A DNA stretch of 64,000 nt, taken from positions 1-64,000 of the forward strand of contig JANYDM010000004.1 in the NCBI GenBank assembly GCA_025363575.1, given 5' to 3'. Both the position numbers and the translations under genes were made by a program. This DNA comes from Betaproteobacteria bacterium. Lineage in GTDB: Bacteria; Pseudomonadota; Gammaproteobacteria; Burkholderiales; SG8-41. Positions 44,012 to 52,652 of this stretch are shown in pieces; positions within the stretch are counted from its first letter, which is position 1; each line of letters starts with the position of its first letter. The notes beneath the pieces are model-generated. The model was not told the DNA's origin, ran no database searches, and saw nothing but the letters and a program-made list of their open reading frames with translations.

Positions 44012-44129
44012 GACGGGCTCCAAAAATTAAATTCGCACTGTCCGTAGCATCGCGCAATCTTAAGGCCTGGCCACTTTTCGGACAGCAATTCGAGTGTGCC
44101 GCAGGTCACGTTTAGAGGTCAATAATCCG

Positions 44130-44146
44130 GGCACTAAGCTGGTGCG
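44130..44146 (+). promoter_or_regulatory. NtrC-type enhancer site 1
   Basis: GGCACTAAGCTGGTGCG matches the NtrC consensus TGCACYANNNTGGTGCA except at the two outermost bases. It lies ~110 bp before a sigma54 promoter, a suitable enhancer distance. Confidence 0.75.
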
Positions 44147-44159
44147 GCGTCGAATGTTA

Positions 44160-44176
44160 CGCATCATCTCGGTGCG
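44160..44176 (+). promoter_or_regulatory. NtrC-type enhancer site 2
   Basis: CGCATCATCTCGGTGCG keeps most of the NtrC dyad (GCA.CA / GGTGC) and is centred 30 bp after site 1. That is about three helical turns, the spacing typical of paired NtrC dimers. Confidence 0.6.
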
Positions 44177-44238
44177 AAAACTTTATGACCCGTACGGCGC
44201 GTAGGTTACTTATCGCCTACATATCAATACCTTAATCG

Positions 44239-44255
44239 TTGGCACGGTACATGCT
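44239..44255 (+). promoter_or_regulatory. Sigma54 (RpoN) promoter of the porin-glnK-amtB unit
   Basis: TTGGCACG-N4-ATGCT gives the invariant GG (44241-44242) and GC (44253-44254) exactly 12 bp apart (-24/-12), with one mismatch to TTGCW. Transcription would start near 44266, ~40 bases before the porin ATG. Confidence 0.8.
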
Positions 44256-44307
44256 GAAGGCAACTTCCGCGTTACGACAAATTTGTTAACAAACGAAAGG
44301 GATGACC

Positions 44308-45249
44308 ATGTTCAAGAAAGCACTCAAAGCCGGCGCGTTTGCTGCAGCACTCGCGCTTCCCGGCTTTGCGTTCGGCCAGGCCGCACCAGCTGCTGATGCC
44401 AAGCCTGCTGACGCAAAACCCGAGGAACCAAAACCTCCGTATACATTGACCGGCAACGTTGGATTGTTCAGCCAGTACATTTTCCGCGGCTTGAAGCAAA
44501 CCGGCACCAAGCCGGCCATCCAGGGCGGTTTCGACTTCGCGCATGAGTCCGGATTTTACGCGGGCACCTGGGCGTCGAACATCAGCTGGCTCAAGGAAAA
44601 CGCAACCACTGCGGGCACCGGAGCCGTACAGGGGATCTATGGCGAGGGTGGCAGCATGGAGTGGGATTTCTACGGCGGCTACAAATGGAACCTGCCCCAC
44701 GATTTCGTGGTCGACGTCGGCGGACTGTATTACTACTATCCGGGCGACATCAATCCAGGCTACCGCGCGCTGTTCCCGGCCGGCACCGACATCCCCAAAG
44801 GCGACACACTGGAATTCTATGTAGCGCCGAGCTGGAAGTGGGTCACGCTCAAGTATTCGTACAGCGTGCTTAATCACACTTTCGCCGTCGCCAATTCGCG
44901 CGGCACGGGTTATCTGGAACTGAATGCCAATCCGCCGATCGGTGAAACCGGGTTCACGGTAAATCTGCACGTCGGCTACCAGAAATACAAGGGCACCGAT
45001 TCACGGAATGCGACTGTTGGCGGCGTCCTGCGCAGCAACGACAGCGTCGCCAGCTACAAGGACTACAAAATCGGGCTGAGCTACGCGCTGCCGAAAGACT
45101 TCACGATCGGCGCGTTCTACAGCAAAGCGACGGGCGCGGACGTATGCGGATATGGCGCGTTTACCGAAACCGGCGGGGGTTGCACGGGACCATACCCGAG
45201 CAATATCGCCAAGGGCACCGGCACGGTTTTCGTTCAAAAAACCTTCTAA
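44308..45249 (+). CDS. TorF family putative outer-membrane porin
   Basis: A 313-residue exported beta-barrel protein. ATG at 44308 is used because GAAAGG is 7 bases upstream; the ATG two codons earlier abuts it. A signal peptide (MFKKALKAGAFAAALALPGF) precedes an Ala/Asp/Lys-Pro linker. The barrel begins YTLTGNVGLFSQYIFRGLKQ, the family hallmark, with GWDFY-type EWDFYGGYKW strands and a C-terminal Phe (QKTF) for BAM recognition. It leads the NtrC/sigma54 unit, so it probably passes ammonium or nitrogen compounds across the outer membrane; the substrate is inferred. Confidence 0.9.
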   Translation: MFKKALKAGAFAAALALPGFAFGQAAPAADAKPADAKPEEPKPPYTLTGNVGLFSQYIFRGLKQTGTKPAIQGGFDFAHESGFYAGTWASNISWLKENATTAGTGAVQGIYGEGGSMEWDFYGGYKWNLPHDFVVDVGGLYYYYPGDINPGYRALFPAGTDIPKGDTLEFYVAPSWKWVTLKYSYSVLNHTFAVANSRGTGYLELNANPPIGETGFTVNLHVGYQKYKGTDSRNATVGGVLRSNDSVASYKDYKIGLSYALPKDFTIGAFYSKATGADVCGYGAFTETGGGCTGPYPSNIAKGTGTVFVQKTF

Positions 45250-45639
<390 letters not shown>

Positions 45640-45654
45640 GGGAGAACCATAAAA

Positions 45655-47232
45655 ATGAAACGTCTATTAAGCATATTCGCGCTGGCCGGGGCGTTCTGCC
45701 TGGGAACTGCGGCACCCGGCTTCGCGCAGGACAAAGCTGCCGACAAGCCTGCCGTCGAAGCACCGGCCGCCAAAGCGGACGACAAGAAAGATGCCGCGCC
45801 TGCCGCCAAAGCAGAAGAGAAAAAAGCGGACGAGAAAAAGGATGCTGCGCCAGCCGCCGCGGAAGCAGCCCCCGCCACGCCGAAATGCGGCGACAAGGGC
45901 TTCGACTGCAATAAAGGGGACGTTGCCTGGATGATGACATCGACGGCATTCGTGCTCTTGATGACCGTTCCCGGGCTTGCGTTATTTTACGCGGGGATGA
46001 CACGCACCAAGAACTCGCTGTCTACTGTAATGCAGAGCTTTACGATTTTCTGCGTCATCGCGGTGCTGTGGGTTGTTTACGGTTACAGCATGGCCTTTAC
46101 AGCGGGCCATGAAGGCAGTGCGCTGGCGCCGTTCATAGGATCGCTCGACAAACTATTCATGGCCGGCGTCGATCCGACCACAGGTGTCGCGGCGACCTTC
46201 AGCAAGGGCCAGTACATGCCCGACTATGTCTATTGCATGTTCCAGCTCACGTTTGCCGCAATCACGGTCGCGTTAATTTGTGGCGGCTATGCGGAACGCT
46301 TCAAGTTCAGCGCCATGCTCTTGTTCAGCATCCTCTGGTTCACGTTTTCGTACCTGCCTATCGCACACATGGTCTGGTACTGGGACGGCCCCGATGCGTA
46401 CACCACTGCTAAAGCCGGTGAGATAGCGGGAACGCACGCCGGGTTCATTTTCCAGAAAGGCGCACTTGATTTTGCCGGCGGCACTGTCGTGCATATTAAT
46501 TCCGGTATCGCAGCGCTGGTCGCCGCAATAATGCTGGGCAAACGCTACGGCTTCGGCAAAGTGCAAATGGCACCGCACAGTCTGATGATGACCGCGATCG
46601 GCACCGGCATGCTGTGGATGGGCTGGTTCGGATTCAATGCGGGCTCTGCGCTCGAAGCCAACGGTGGTGCAGGGCTGGCATTTTTCAACACGCTATTCGG
46701 CACTGCGGTCGCCGGCTGCGCCTGGATGCTCACTGAGTGGATGCTCAAAGGCAAGCCAAGCCTGCTGGGCGTGTGCTCCGGTATCGTTGCGGGTCTGGTG
46801 GCCATCACTCCAGCGGCTGGTTACGTGGGCCCGATGGGTGCGCTGATTATTTGCGCGACTGCCGGCGTGGTCTGCCTGATCGCCTCGACGAAAGTGAAGA
46901 AGATGCTGGGCTACGACGACGCTCTGGATACATTTGGCGTCCATTGCATCGGCGGCATCATCGGCTCTATCGGCACGGGGATATTCGTCAATCCGGCGTT
47001 GGGCGGCACTGGCGTATATGACTACGTAGCGAACAAAGTCGGCGATTTCGACGCCAGCGCGCAGATCGTTTCCCAGTTATGGGACATCGGCATCACTCTT
47101 GTTTGGTCCGGCACCGTTGCTTTCGTAATCCTGCTGATTCTGAAACTCACGATCGGCATCCGTTCGAGCGACGAAGCGCAGGAAGAAGGCCTTGACCTCG
47201 CGGATCACGGCGAAAAAGCGTACAACTACTAA
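45655..47232 (+). CDS. amtB: Ammonium transporter, first of two
   Basis: A 525-residue Amt channel. A cleavable signal peptide (MKRLLSIFALAGAFCLGTAA) is followed by a ~60-residue Ala/Lys/Asp low-complexity segment, and the 11-helix channel starts near NKGDVAWMMTSTAFV. Signature blocks are FYAGMTRTKNSLSTVMQSF, LDFAGGTVVHINSGIAALV and DTFGVHCIGGIIGSIGTGIF; the pore histidines (VVHINSG, GVHCIGG) are both kept. Conducts NH3/NH4+ at the inner membrane under GlnK control. Confidence 0.95.
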   Translation: MKRLLSIFALAGAFCLGTAAPGFAQDKAADKPAVEAPAAKADDKKDAAPAAKAEEKKADEKKDAAPAAAEAAPATPKCGDKGFDCNKGDVAWMMTSTAFVLLMTVPGLALFYAGMTRTKNSLSTVMQSFTIFCVIAVLWVVYGYSMAFTAGHEGSALAPFIGSLDKLFMAGVDPTTGVAATFSKGQYMPDYVYCMFQLTFAAITVALICGGYAERFKFSAMLLFSILWFTFSYLPIAHMVWYWDGPDAYTTAKAGEIAGTHAGFIFQKGALDFAGGTVVHINSGIAALVAAIMLGKRYGFGKVQMAPHSLMMTAIGTGMLWMGWFGFNAGSALEANGGAGLAFFNTLFGTAVAGCAWMLTEWMLKGKPSLLGVCSGIVAGLVAITPAAGYVGPMGALIICATAGVVCLIASTKVKKMLGYDDALDTFGVHCIGGIIGSIGTGIFVNPALGGTGVYDYVANKVGDFDASAQIVSQLWDIGITLVWSGTVAFVILLILKLTIGIRSSDEAQEEGLDLADHGEKAYNY

Positions 47233-47257
47233 TAAGCTGTTTATCACGCAAGTCCGG

Positions 47258-47290
47258 ACGGGGTCGGCTTAGGCCGGCCCCGTTTTTTTA
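47258..47290 (+). terminator. Rho-independent terminator after the first amtB
   Basis: An 11-bp stem (47258-47268 with 47273-47283, one G-U pair) is followed by seven T. It lies before the second amtB, so that gene depends on read-through or its own promoter. Confidence 0.88.
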
Positions 47291-47311
47291 GTATTTGAAA
47301 AGGGAACGCTC

Positions 47312-48781
47312 ATGAAAAAATTGCTGACCTTATTCGCCCTGATCGGCGCGATGAATTTCATCACCCTCGCGCCGGCCGTGGCGCAGGACAAGGCATCGGA
47401 TAAACCCGCAGCTGCCGCGCCTGCAGCGGCGCCTGCCGTCGCCGTGCCGGCCGCAGAGGCGAAGAAAGCACCCGAGCCGAACAAAGGCGACACCGCATGG
47501 ATGATCGTCGCGACTGCACTGGTATTGATGATGACGATACCCGGCCTCGCGCTTTTCTACGGCGGCCTCGTGCGCACCAAGAACATGCTGTCGGTGCTGA
47601 TGCAGGTGTTCGTTGTCTGCTCGTTGTTGACGGTGTTGTGGTTCATATACGGCTACAGCATCGCGTTTACTGAAGGCAATGCATTCTTTGGCGGGTTCGA
47701 CCGCCTGTTCCTAAAAGGCCTGACCCCCGATTCGACCTCGGCCACGTTCACTAAGGGCGTCGTCATCCCCGAATACATTTACATGGTGTTCCAGTGCACG
47801 TTTGCCGCCATCACGCCCTGCCTGATCGTCGGCGCGTTTGCCGAACGCATGAAATTTTCTGCCGTACTGATGTTCATGGTGTTGTGGTTCACATTCTCCT
47901 ACCTGCCGGTCGCGCACATGGTGTGGTTCTGGGCGGGCCCGGACGCGTACACCGATGCCGCCGCGGCGGACAAGGCGCAGGCGATTGCCGGATTCATATT
48001 CCAGAAAGGCGCGCTGGATTTCGCCGGTGGCACCGTCGTGCACATCAACGCCGGCATCGCCGGTCTGGTGGGCGCGCTGGTTCTCGGCAAGCGCCTCGGT
48101 TACGGCCGGGAAGCGATGGCGCCGCACAGCCTGACCATGACAATGATAGGCGCATCGCTGCTGTGGGTGGGCTGGTTCGGTTTCAACGCCGGTTCCAATC
48201 TCGAAGCAAATGGCACTACCGCCATGGTTTTCGCCAACACTTTCGTTGCGACCGCCGCAGCAGCGTTGTCGTGGATGTTTTTGGAATGGATGTTCAAAGG
48301 AAGGCCGTCGATGCTCGGCGCCGCCTCTGGTGCCGTCGCGGGGCTGGTGGCAATTACCCCAGCCTGCGGCTGGGTAGGACCGATGGGTGCGATTGCGCTC
48401 GGCATCATCGTCGGCGCCGTCTGCCTCTGGTCGGTCAACGGGCTCAAACGAATGTTCGGTTACGACGACGCGCTCGATGTGTTCGGCGTTCACTGCATAG
48501 GCGGCATCGTCGGCGCCATGGGCGTCGGGGTCTTCGCTTCACCAACCCTGGGCGGCACCGGTGTATACGACTACGTTGCCAATAAAGTCGGCGATTACGA
48601 CATGGGCACGCAGTTGATCAGTCAGGCCTGGGGCGTTGGCGTCACGCTGGTCTGGTCAGCCATCGCGGCCTATATCTGCTACAAGATTGTCGACGTCATT
48701 ATCGGCTTGCGCGTGCCGGAAGAAGTGGAACGCGAAGGACTCGATGTCAATGAGCATGGCGAGATCGCTTATCACCATTGA
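47312..48781 (+). CDS. amtB: Ammonium transporter, second of two
   Basis: A 489-residue Amt paralogue. It again has a signal peptide (MKKLLTLFALIGAMNFITLA) and an Ala/Pro-rich linker, but without the Lys/Asp repeats of the first copy. Pore residues are retained (VVHINAGIAGLV, DVFGVHCIGGIVGAMG). Sequence is similar to but clearly diverged from the first copy (for example FNAGSNLEANG against FNAGSALEANG), so the duplication is not recent. AAAGGGAACG precedes the ATG. It probably differs in affinity or acts as sensor. Confidence 0.95.
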   Translation: MKKLLTLFALIGAMNFITLAPAVAQDKASDKPAAAAPAAAPAVAVPAAEAKKAPEPNKGDTAWMIVATALVLMMTIPGLALFYGGLVRTKNMLSVLMQVFVVCSLLTVLWFIYGYSIAFTEGNAFFGGFDRLFLKGLTPDSTSATFTKGVVIPEYIYMVFQCTFAAITPCLIVGAFAERMKFSAVLMFMVLWFTFSYLPVAHMVWFWAGPDAYTDAAAADKAQAIAGFIFQKGALDFAGGTVVHINAGIAGLVGALVLGKRLGYGREAMAPHSLTMTMIGASLLWVGWFGFNAGSNLEANGTTAMVFANTFVATAAAALSWMFLEWMFKGRPSMLGAASGAVAGLVAITPACGWVGPMGAIALGIIVGAVCLWSVNGLKRMFGYDDALDVFGVHCIGGIVGAMGVGVFASPTLGGTGVYDYVANKVGDYDMGTQLISQAWGVGVTLVWSAIAAYICYKIVDVIIGLRVPEEVEREGLDVNEHGEIAYHH

Positions 48782-48796
48782 AGCTGCCACAAACAA

Positions 48797-48828
48797 AAAA
48801 ACAGGCGCTTTGGCGCCTGTTTTTTTTG
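48797..48828. terminator. Bidirectional terminator after the second amtB
   Basis: An A7 run, an 8-bp stem (ACAGGCGC, 48801-48808 with 48813-48820) and a T8 run form a symmetric terminator serving amtB and the convergent GNAT gene. Confidence 0.9.
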
Positions 48829-48846
48829 CGCGCGGCGCGTCGCGGC

Positions 48847-49311
48847 TTACGCAACCGATCTGCGCTGCACGCTTAACTGCGTCGCCTGCCAGCCGAGAGC
48901 CGTGTAAAAAAGCGTGGCACTCGCATTTTCGCGGTCGGTCACCAACTGCATGCGGGTGGCGCCGCGTGCTTTTGCCCAGGCAAGCAGAAACCCGAGCAGT
49001 TCTTTGCCGATGCCCTTCCGCCGGTGCTCCGCGTCGACGACTACGTCTTCGATCCAAACCGACAACGCGCCTTCGGCGGTCGAAATTACGATCTGACCGC
49101 TGGCCATGCCGATTGCCCGGTCGTTTTCATCGCGCGCCACGACGACGATCTGGCGGTCGCTCCTGGCCGCCTCCGCCATCAGCAGCCCGAGCCCGCGCGA
49201 CTGCCGGTCGCAATCCGCGGTAAAGTCGAGCTCGACATCGAACAAGTCATTCAACAACGCCGCGAGTTGCGGTACGTCCGCGACTTGCGCCGGTCCTATT
49301 TTCAGGTTCAT
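48847..49311 (-). CDS. GNAT family N-acetyltransferase
   Basis: A 154-residue single-domain acetyltransferase. The ATG at 49311 has GGGAG 4 bases upstream. The acetyl-CoA loop is VVDAEHRRKGIGKELLGFLL (~residues 85-104), with RMQLVTDRENASATLFYTALGW following as the C-terminal arm. Substrate unknown; there is no fused domain. It is divergent from gshA. Confidence 0.88.
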   Translation of the reverse strand: MNLKIGPAQVADVPQLAALLNDLFDVELDFTADCDRQSRGLGLLMAEAARSDRQIVVVARDENDRAIGMASGQIVISTAEGALSVWIEDVVVDAEHRRKGIGKELLGFLLAWAKARGATRMQLVTDRENASATLFYTALGWQATQLSVQRRSVA

Positions 49312-49479
49312 TGCTCCCGCCTCCCGTAGCACACCAAGCCTAGCATCGCAGCTGCGCAGGGACCTACGCTCACTGGACGGACGGCAGCCGCGCGCCGACG
49401 AGCGAGGTCGTCAGCATCCATGGCAGAGCACGCGATCAGGTTTGCTACAATACCCGCCCGGCCAAAGCTGCGAGCTGCC

Positions 49480-50799
49480 ATGCCCACTGTTCCGCACCTG
49501 ACGACGGCCCTCACCGGCCCGTTGCGCGATCTAGAGCGCAACATCCTGAAGGCGATGCCCGAAATCGAGCACTGGTTTCGCGCGCAATGGCAGGAGCACG
49601 CGACGCCGTTTTACGCATCGGTCGATTTGCGCAACAGCGGTTTCAAGCTGGCGCCCGTCGATACCAATCTGTATCCGGGCGGCTTCAACAATCTGAACCC
49701 CGAGTTCGACGCGCTGTGTGTGCAGGCAACAATGGCGGCGATCGAGAAAATATGCCCCGATGCGCGCGGCGTGCTGTTGATTCCCGAAAACCATACACGC
49801 AATACGTTCTACCTGCAGAACGTCGTCGCGCTGCAAAAAATCCTGCGCCATGCCGGCATGATCGTACGTATCGGCAGCCTGCTCCCCGACGTGACGGCGC
49901 CAACCGATATTGCTTTGCCCGACGGTAACAAGCTCACGCTCGAGCCAATCGAGCGCAAGGGCAACCGCCTCTCGATCGACGGATTCGATCCCTGCGTAGT
50001 GCTGCTGAACAATGACTTGTCGGCGGGCTTGCCCGAAATCCTGAAGGACCTCGAACAGACCGTGCTGCCGCCGCTGCACGCAGGCTGGTACATGCGCCGC
50101 AAATCCAACCACTTCGCGGTTTACAAAGATGTGGCGACCGAGTTCGCGCGAGTGCTTGGTGTCGACCCCTGGTTCCTCAATCCGTATTTCGAAAAATGCG
50201 GCAAAATCAATTTCCACGAACGCAAAGGCGAGGAATGCCTCGAAGGCTACGTGTCGGAAATTCTCGAAGACATACGAATCAAGTACAAGGAATACGGCAT
50301 TACGCAGGAGCCGTTCGTCATCGTGAAAGCCGATGCCGGCACGTACGGCATGGGCATAATGACCGTGAAAGATCCGTCCGAAGTGCGCGGACTGAACCGC
50401 AAGCAGCGCAACAAAATGGCCGTGGTCAAGGAGGGCCTCGAAGTGCATGAAGTCCTGGTGCAGGAAGGCGTTTATAGTTTCGAAACCGTCAACTCCGCCG
50501 TTGCCGAGCCCGTTGTCTACATGATCGATCACTTCGTTGTCGGCGGCTTTTATCGCGTGCATGCGACGCGCGGCGAAGACCAGAGCCTCAATGCGCCCGG
50601 TATGCAGTTCGTGCCGCTGGCGTTCGAGAAGCCTTGCTATTCGCCCGACCTCGATGATCCGGATTGCCCGCCGAACCGCTTCTATGCCTACGGCGTGGTC
50701 GCGCGGCTGGCATTGGTTGCCGCCGCCATCGAAATGGAAAAAACGGAACCGGCCATCGCCGGGCGGACGCTGGCGCCCGTGCGCGCTATCGAAGGTTGA
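49480..50799 (+). CDS. gshA: Glutamate-cysteine ligase (proteobacterial type)
   Basis: A 439-residue enzyme for the first step of glutathione synthesis. The ATG at 49480 (MPTVPHLTTALTGPL) fits family length; upstream Met codons add unsupported residues. Blocks seen are YASVDLRNSGFKLAPVDTNL, PGGFNNLNPEF, NHTRNTFYLQNV, KADAGTYGMGIMTV and VIDHFVVGGFYRVH-like IDHFVVGGFYRVH. This is the betaproteobacterial GshA unrelated in length to E. coli GshA (518 aa). gshB follows 21 bp later. A TACAAT -10-like hexamer lies at 49446. Confidence 0.94.
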   Translation: MPTVPHLTTALTGPLRDLERNILKAMPEIEHWFRAQWQEHATPFYASVDLRNSGFKLAPVDTNLYPGGFNNLNPEFDALCVQATMAAIEKICPDARGVLLIPENHTRNTFYLQNVVALQKILRHAGMIVRIGSLLPDVTAPTDIALPDGNKLTLEPIERKGNRLSIDGFDPCVVLLNNDLSAGLPEILKDLEQTVLPPLHAGWYMRRKSNHFAVYKDVATEFARVLGVDPWFLNPYFEKCGKINFHERKGEECLEGYVSEILEDIRIKYKEYGITQEPFVIVKADAGTYGMGIMTVKDPSEVRGLNRKQRNKMAVVKEGLEVHEVLVQEGVYSFETVNSAVAEPVVYMIDHFVVGGFYRVHATRGEDQSLNAPGMQFVPLAFEKPCYSPDLDDPDCPPNRFYAYGVVARLALVAAAIEMEKTEPAIAGRTLAPVRAIEG

Positions 50800-50820
50800 G
50801 CCGGCCCTTCCGCCACAAGT

Positions 50821-51768
50821 ATGAATATAGCTTTCATCGTCGACCCTCTCGACGATTTTAAGATCTACAAGGATTCCACTTTCGCGATGATGCGCGAAGC
50901 GGCCGCGCGCGGGCACGATCTACATGCCCTCCAGCAGGGGGACGTCGTGTGGGAATCGGGCACCGTGACGGCGCATGCGCAAAGGCTCCACCTTACGGGC
51001 GATCCGCATGCCTGGTATCGGACTGAGCCGGCGAAGGCGGCTCCCCTGAAGACTTTCGACGCCGTGTTGATGCGCAAAGACCCGCCGTTCGACATGGAAT
51101 ACGTTTACAGCACTTATTTGCTCGAACTTGCGCAGGAACAGGGCGCGCGCGTGTTCAACAATCCGCGCGCCATCCGCGATTGCAATGAAAAGCTGACGAT
51201 TGCGCGCTTTACGCAATTCACCGCGCCCACTCTGGTGACGCGCCATGCGCACCTGATCCATGAATTCATCGGCGCGCACGCCGAGATCATCCTCAAGCCG
51301 CTTGACGGCATGGGCGGCACTTCGGTGTTCCGTATGCAGGCGAAGGACCCGAATCTCAACGTCATCATCGAGACCGTCACGCACTACGGGCGGCGCACTG
51401 TCATGGCACAGCGCTACATCCCGCAAATTGCGGACGGCGACAAGCGCGTGCTGCTGATCGGCGGCAAACCGGTGCCTTACGTGCTGGCGCGCATACCGAA
51501 GCCTGGCGAAACGCGCGGCAATCTCGCCGCCGGCGGCACCGGCGTGGCGCGCGAACTGACGCCGCGCGACCGCGAGATCGCCGAAACGCTGGCGCCGCTG
51601 CTGCATGCGCAGGGATTGTTGCTGGTGGGGCTCGACGTGATCGGAGACTACCTGACCGAGGTCAACGTAACGAGCCCCACCTGTTTTCAGGAAATAACCG
51701 AGCAGACCGGCTTTAATGTCGCCGGCATGATGCTCGACGCGGTCGAGCATGCGGTGGAACGCCATTGA
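50821..51768 (+). CDS. gshB: Glutathione synthetase
   Basis: A 315-residue ATP-grasp ligase adding glycine to gamma-glutamylcysteine. Hallmarks are IAFIVDPLDDFKIYKDSTFAM at the start, MRKDPPFDMEYVYSTYLLE, NNPRAIRDCNEKL, KPLDGMGGTSVFR (glycine-rich lid) and EVNVTSPTCFQEI. Full length. Forms a two-gene unit with gshA. Confidence 0.97.
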   Translation: MNIAFIVDPLDDFKIYKDSTFAMMREAAARGHDLHALQQGDVVWESGTVTAHAQRLHLTGDPHAWYRTEPAKAAPLKTFDAVLMRKDPPFDMEYVYSTYLLELAQEQGARVFNNPRAIRDCNEKLTIARFTQFTAPTLVTRHAHLIHEFIGAHAEIILKPLDGMGGTSVFRMQAKDPNLNVIIETVTHYGRRTVMAQRYIPQIADGDKRVLLIGGKPVPYVLARIPKPGETRGNLAAGGTGVARELTPRDREIAETLAPLLHAQGLLLVGLDVIGDYLTEVNVTSPTCFQEITEQTGFNVAGMMLDAVEHAVERH

Positions 51769-51840
51769 GATAGCCCCGCGCGCCGCCTGAAACGCCCGCA
51801 GCAGAGCGAGTCCCGCGCTAAGGCCGCGTGGGCGAAGGAG

Positions 51841-51846
51841 TATAAT
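51841..51846 (+). promoter_or_regulatory. -10 element before the PTS genes
   Basis: A perfect TATAAT lies 29 bases before the EIIA start codon. No convincing -35 is visible 16-18 bp upstream, so the promoter call rests on the -10 alone. Confidence 0.4.
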
Positions 51847-51874
51847 TCACGTTCCGCGACCCACCTTCTTTTGC

Positions 51875-52291
51875 ATGATAGGCATACTGATAGTCACGCA
51901 CGGTACGCTCGGCGAAAGCCTTATTCATTGCGCGAGCCACGTGCTCAACAAACGGCCGCCGCGCCTGAAGCAGCTCGGCGTCACGGCGCAGGACGACCCC
52001 GCGTTGCTGCTGCCGCAGGCGCGCGCGCTGGTCAAGGAACTCGACGAAGGCAGCGGAGTCCTGATACTTTCCGACATGTTCGGCGGCACGCCGAGCAATC
52101 TCGCGTCGAAGCTGGTGGCGTCGGGCAAGGTTGAAGCCGTCGCCGGCGTCAGCCTGCCGATGCTGATCCGCGTGCTCACTTATCGCGATCGCGATCTCCA
52201 GACCATCGTAACCAAGGCTATCAGCGGCGGCTGCGAAGGCGTCATACGCGTACCCATGTTCAAGCTCCATAATGCTGCAACAGGAAGTTGA
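51875..52291 (+). CDS. PTS EIIA, mannose family
   Basis: A 138-residue EIIA-Man-type phosphocarrier. The phosphorylated His is in GILIVTHGTLGESL (residue ~10), and LSDMFGGTPSNLAS is the family loop. There is no fused EIIB and no EIIBC/CD genes nearby, so it is probably a regulatory output of a partial PTS. It overlaps ptsH by 20 bp. Confidence 0.92.
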   Translation: MIGILIVTHGTLGESLIHCASHVLNKRPPRLKQLGVTAQDDPALLLPQARALVKELDEGSGVLILSDMFGGTPSNLASKLVASGKVEAVAGVSLPMLIRVLTYRDRDLQTIVTKAISGGCEGVIRVPMFKLHNAATGS

Positions 52292-52541
52292 GATCGTAAA
52301 CAAGCTGGGGCTGCACGCGCGCGCGTCGGCCAAGCTCACGCAGCTGGCGGGCCAGTTCAGCAGCAGCATCTGGGTCGGACGCAACGGCAAGCGCGTCAAT
52401 GCTAAAAGCATCATGGGCGTAATGATGCTGGCCGCGGCCAAAGGCACGACCATCAGCATCGAGACCGACGGTCCCGATGAGACTGCGGCCATGACCGCGC
52501 TCACCGGTCTGATTGCCGATTGTTTCGGCGAAGGGGAGTAA
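52272..52541 (+). CDS. ptsH: HPr phosphocarrier protein
   Basis: An 89-residue HPr. The EI-dependent phosphorylation site is His in KLGLHARASAKL (residue ~15) and the regulatory Ser lies in NAKSIMGVMML (residue ~46), suggesting that an HPr kinase may act on it. Transfers phosphate from EI to EIIA. Starts inside the end of the EIIA gene. Confidence 0.95.
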   Translation: MLQQEVEIVNKLGLHARASAKLTQLAGQFSSSIWVGRNGKRVNAKSIMGVMMLAAAKGTTISIETDGPDETAAMTALTGLIADCFGEGE

Positions 52542-52647
52542 CCAAGGATGAAGGCGGAAGGCGGAAGGATGAAGGCATTGCACGCCTTGCGCGTGCCGAC
52601 CTTGCTTCATCCTTCATCCTTCATCCCTCATCCTTAACGAAGGGGAG
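52529..52647. repeat. TTCATCC-type repeat element flanked by direct repeats
   Basis: CGAAGGGGAG occurs at 52529-52538 and 52638-52647. Between these, AAGGATGAAG appears at 52544 and 52565, and its inverse CTTCATCCTT runs as a 7-bp-period tandem (52605-52634, four units). The element can fold into a long imperfect hairpin and separates ptsH from ptsI. Confidence 0.8.
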
Positions 52648-52652
52648 GCCGC

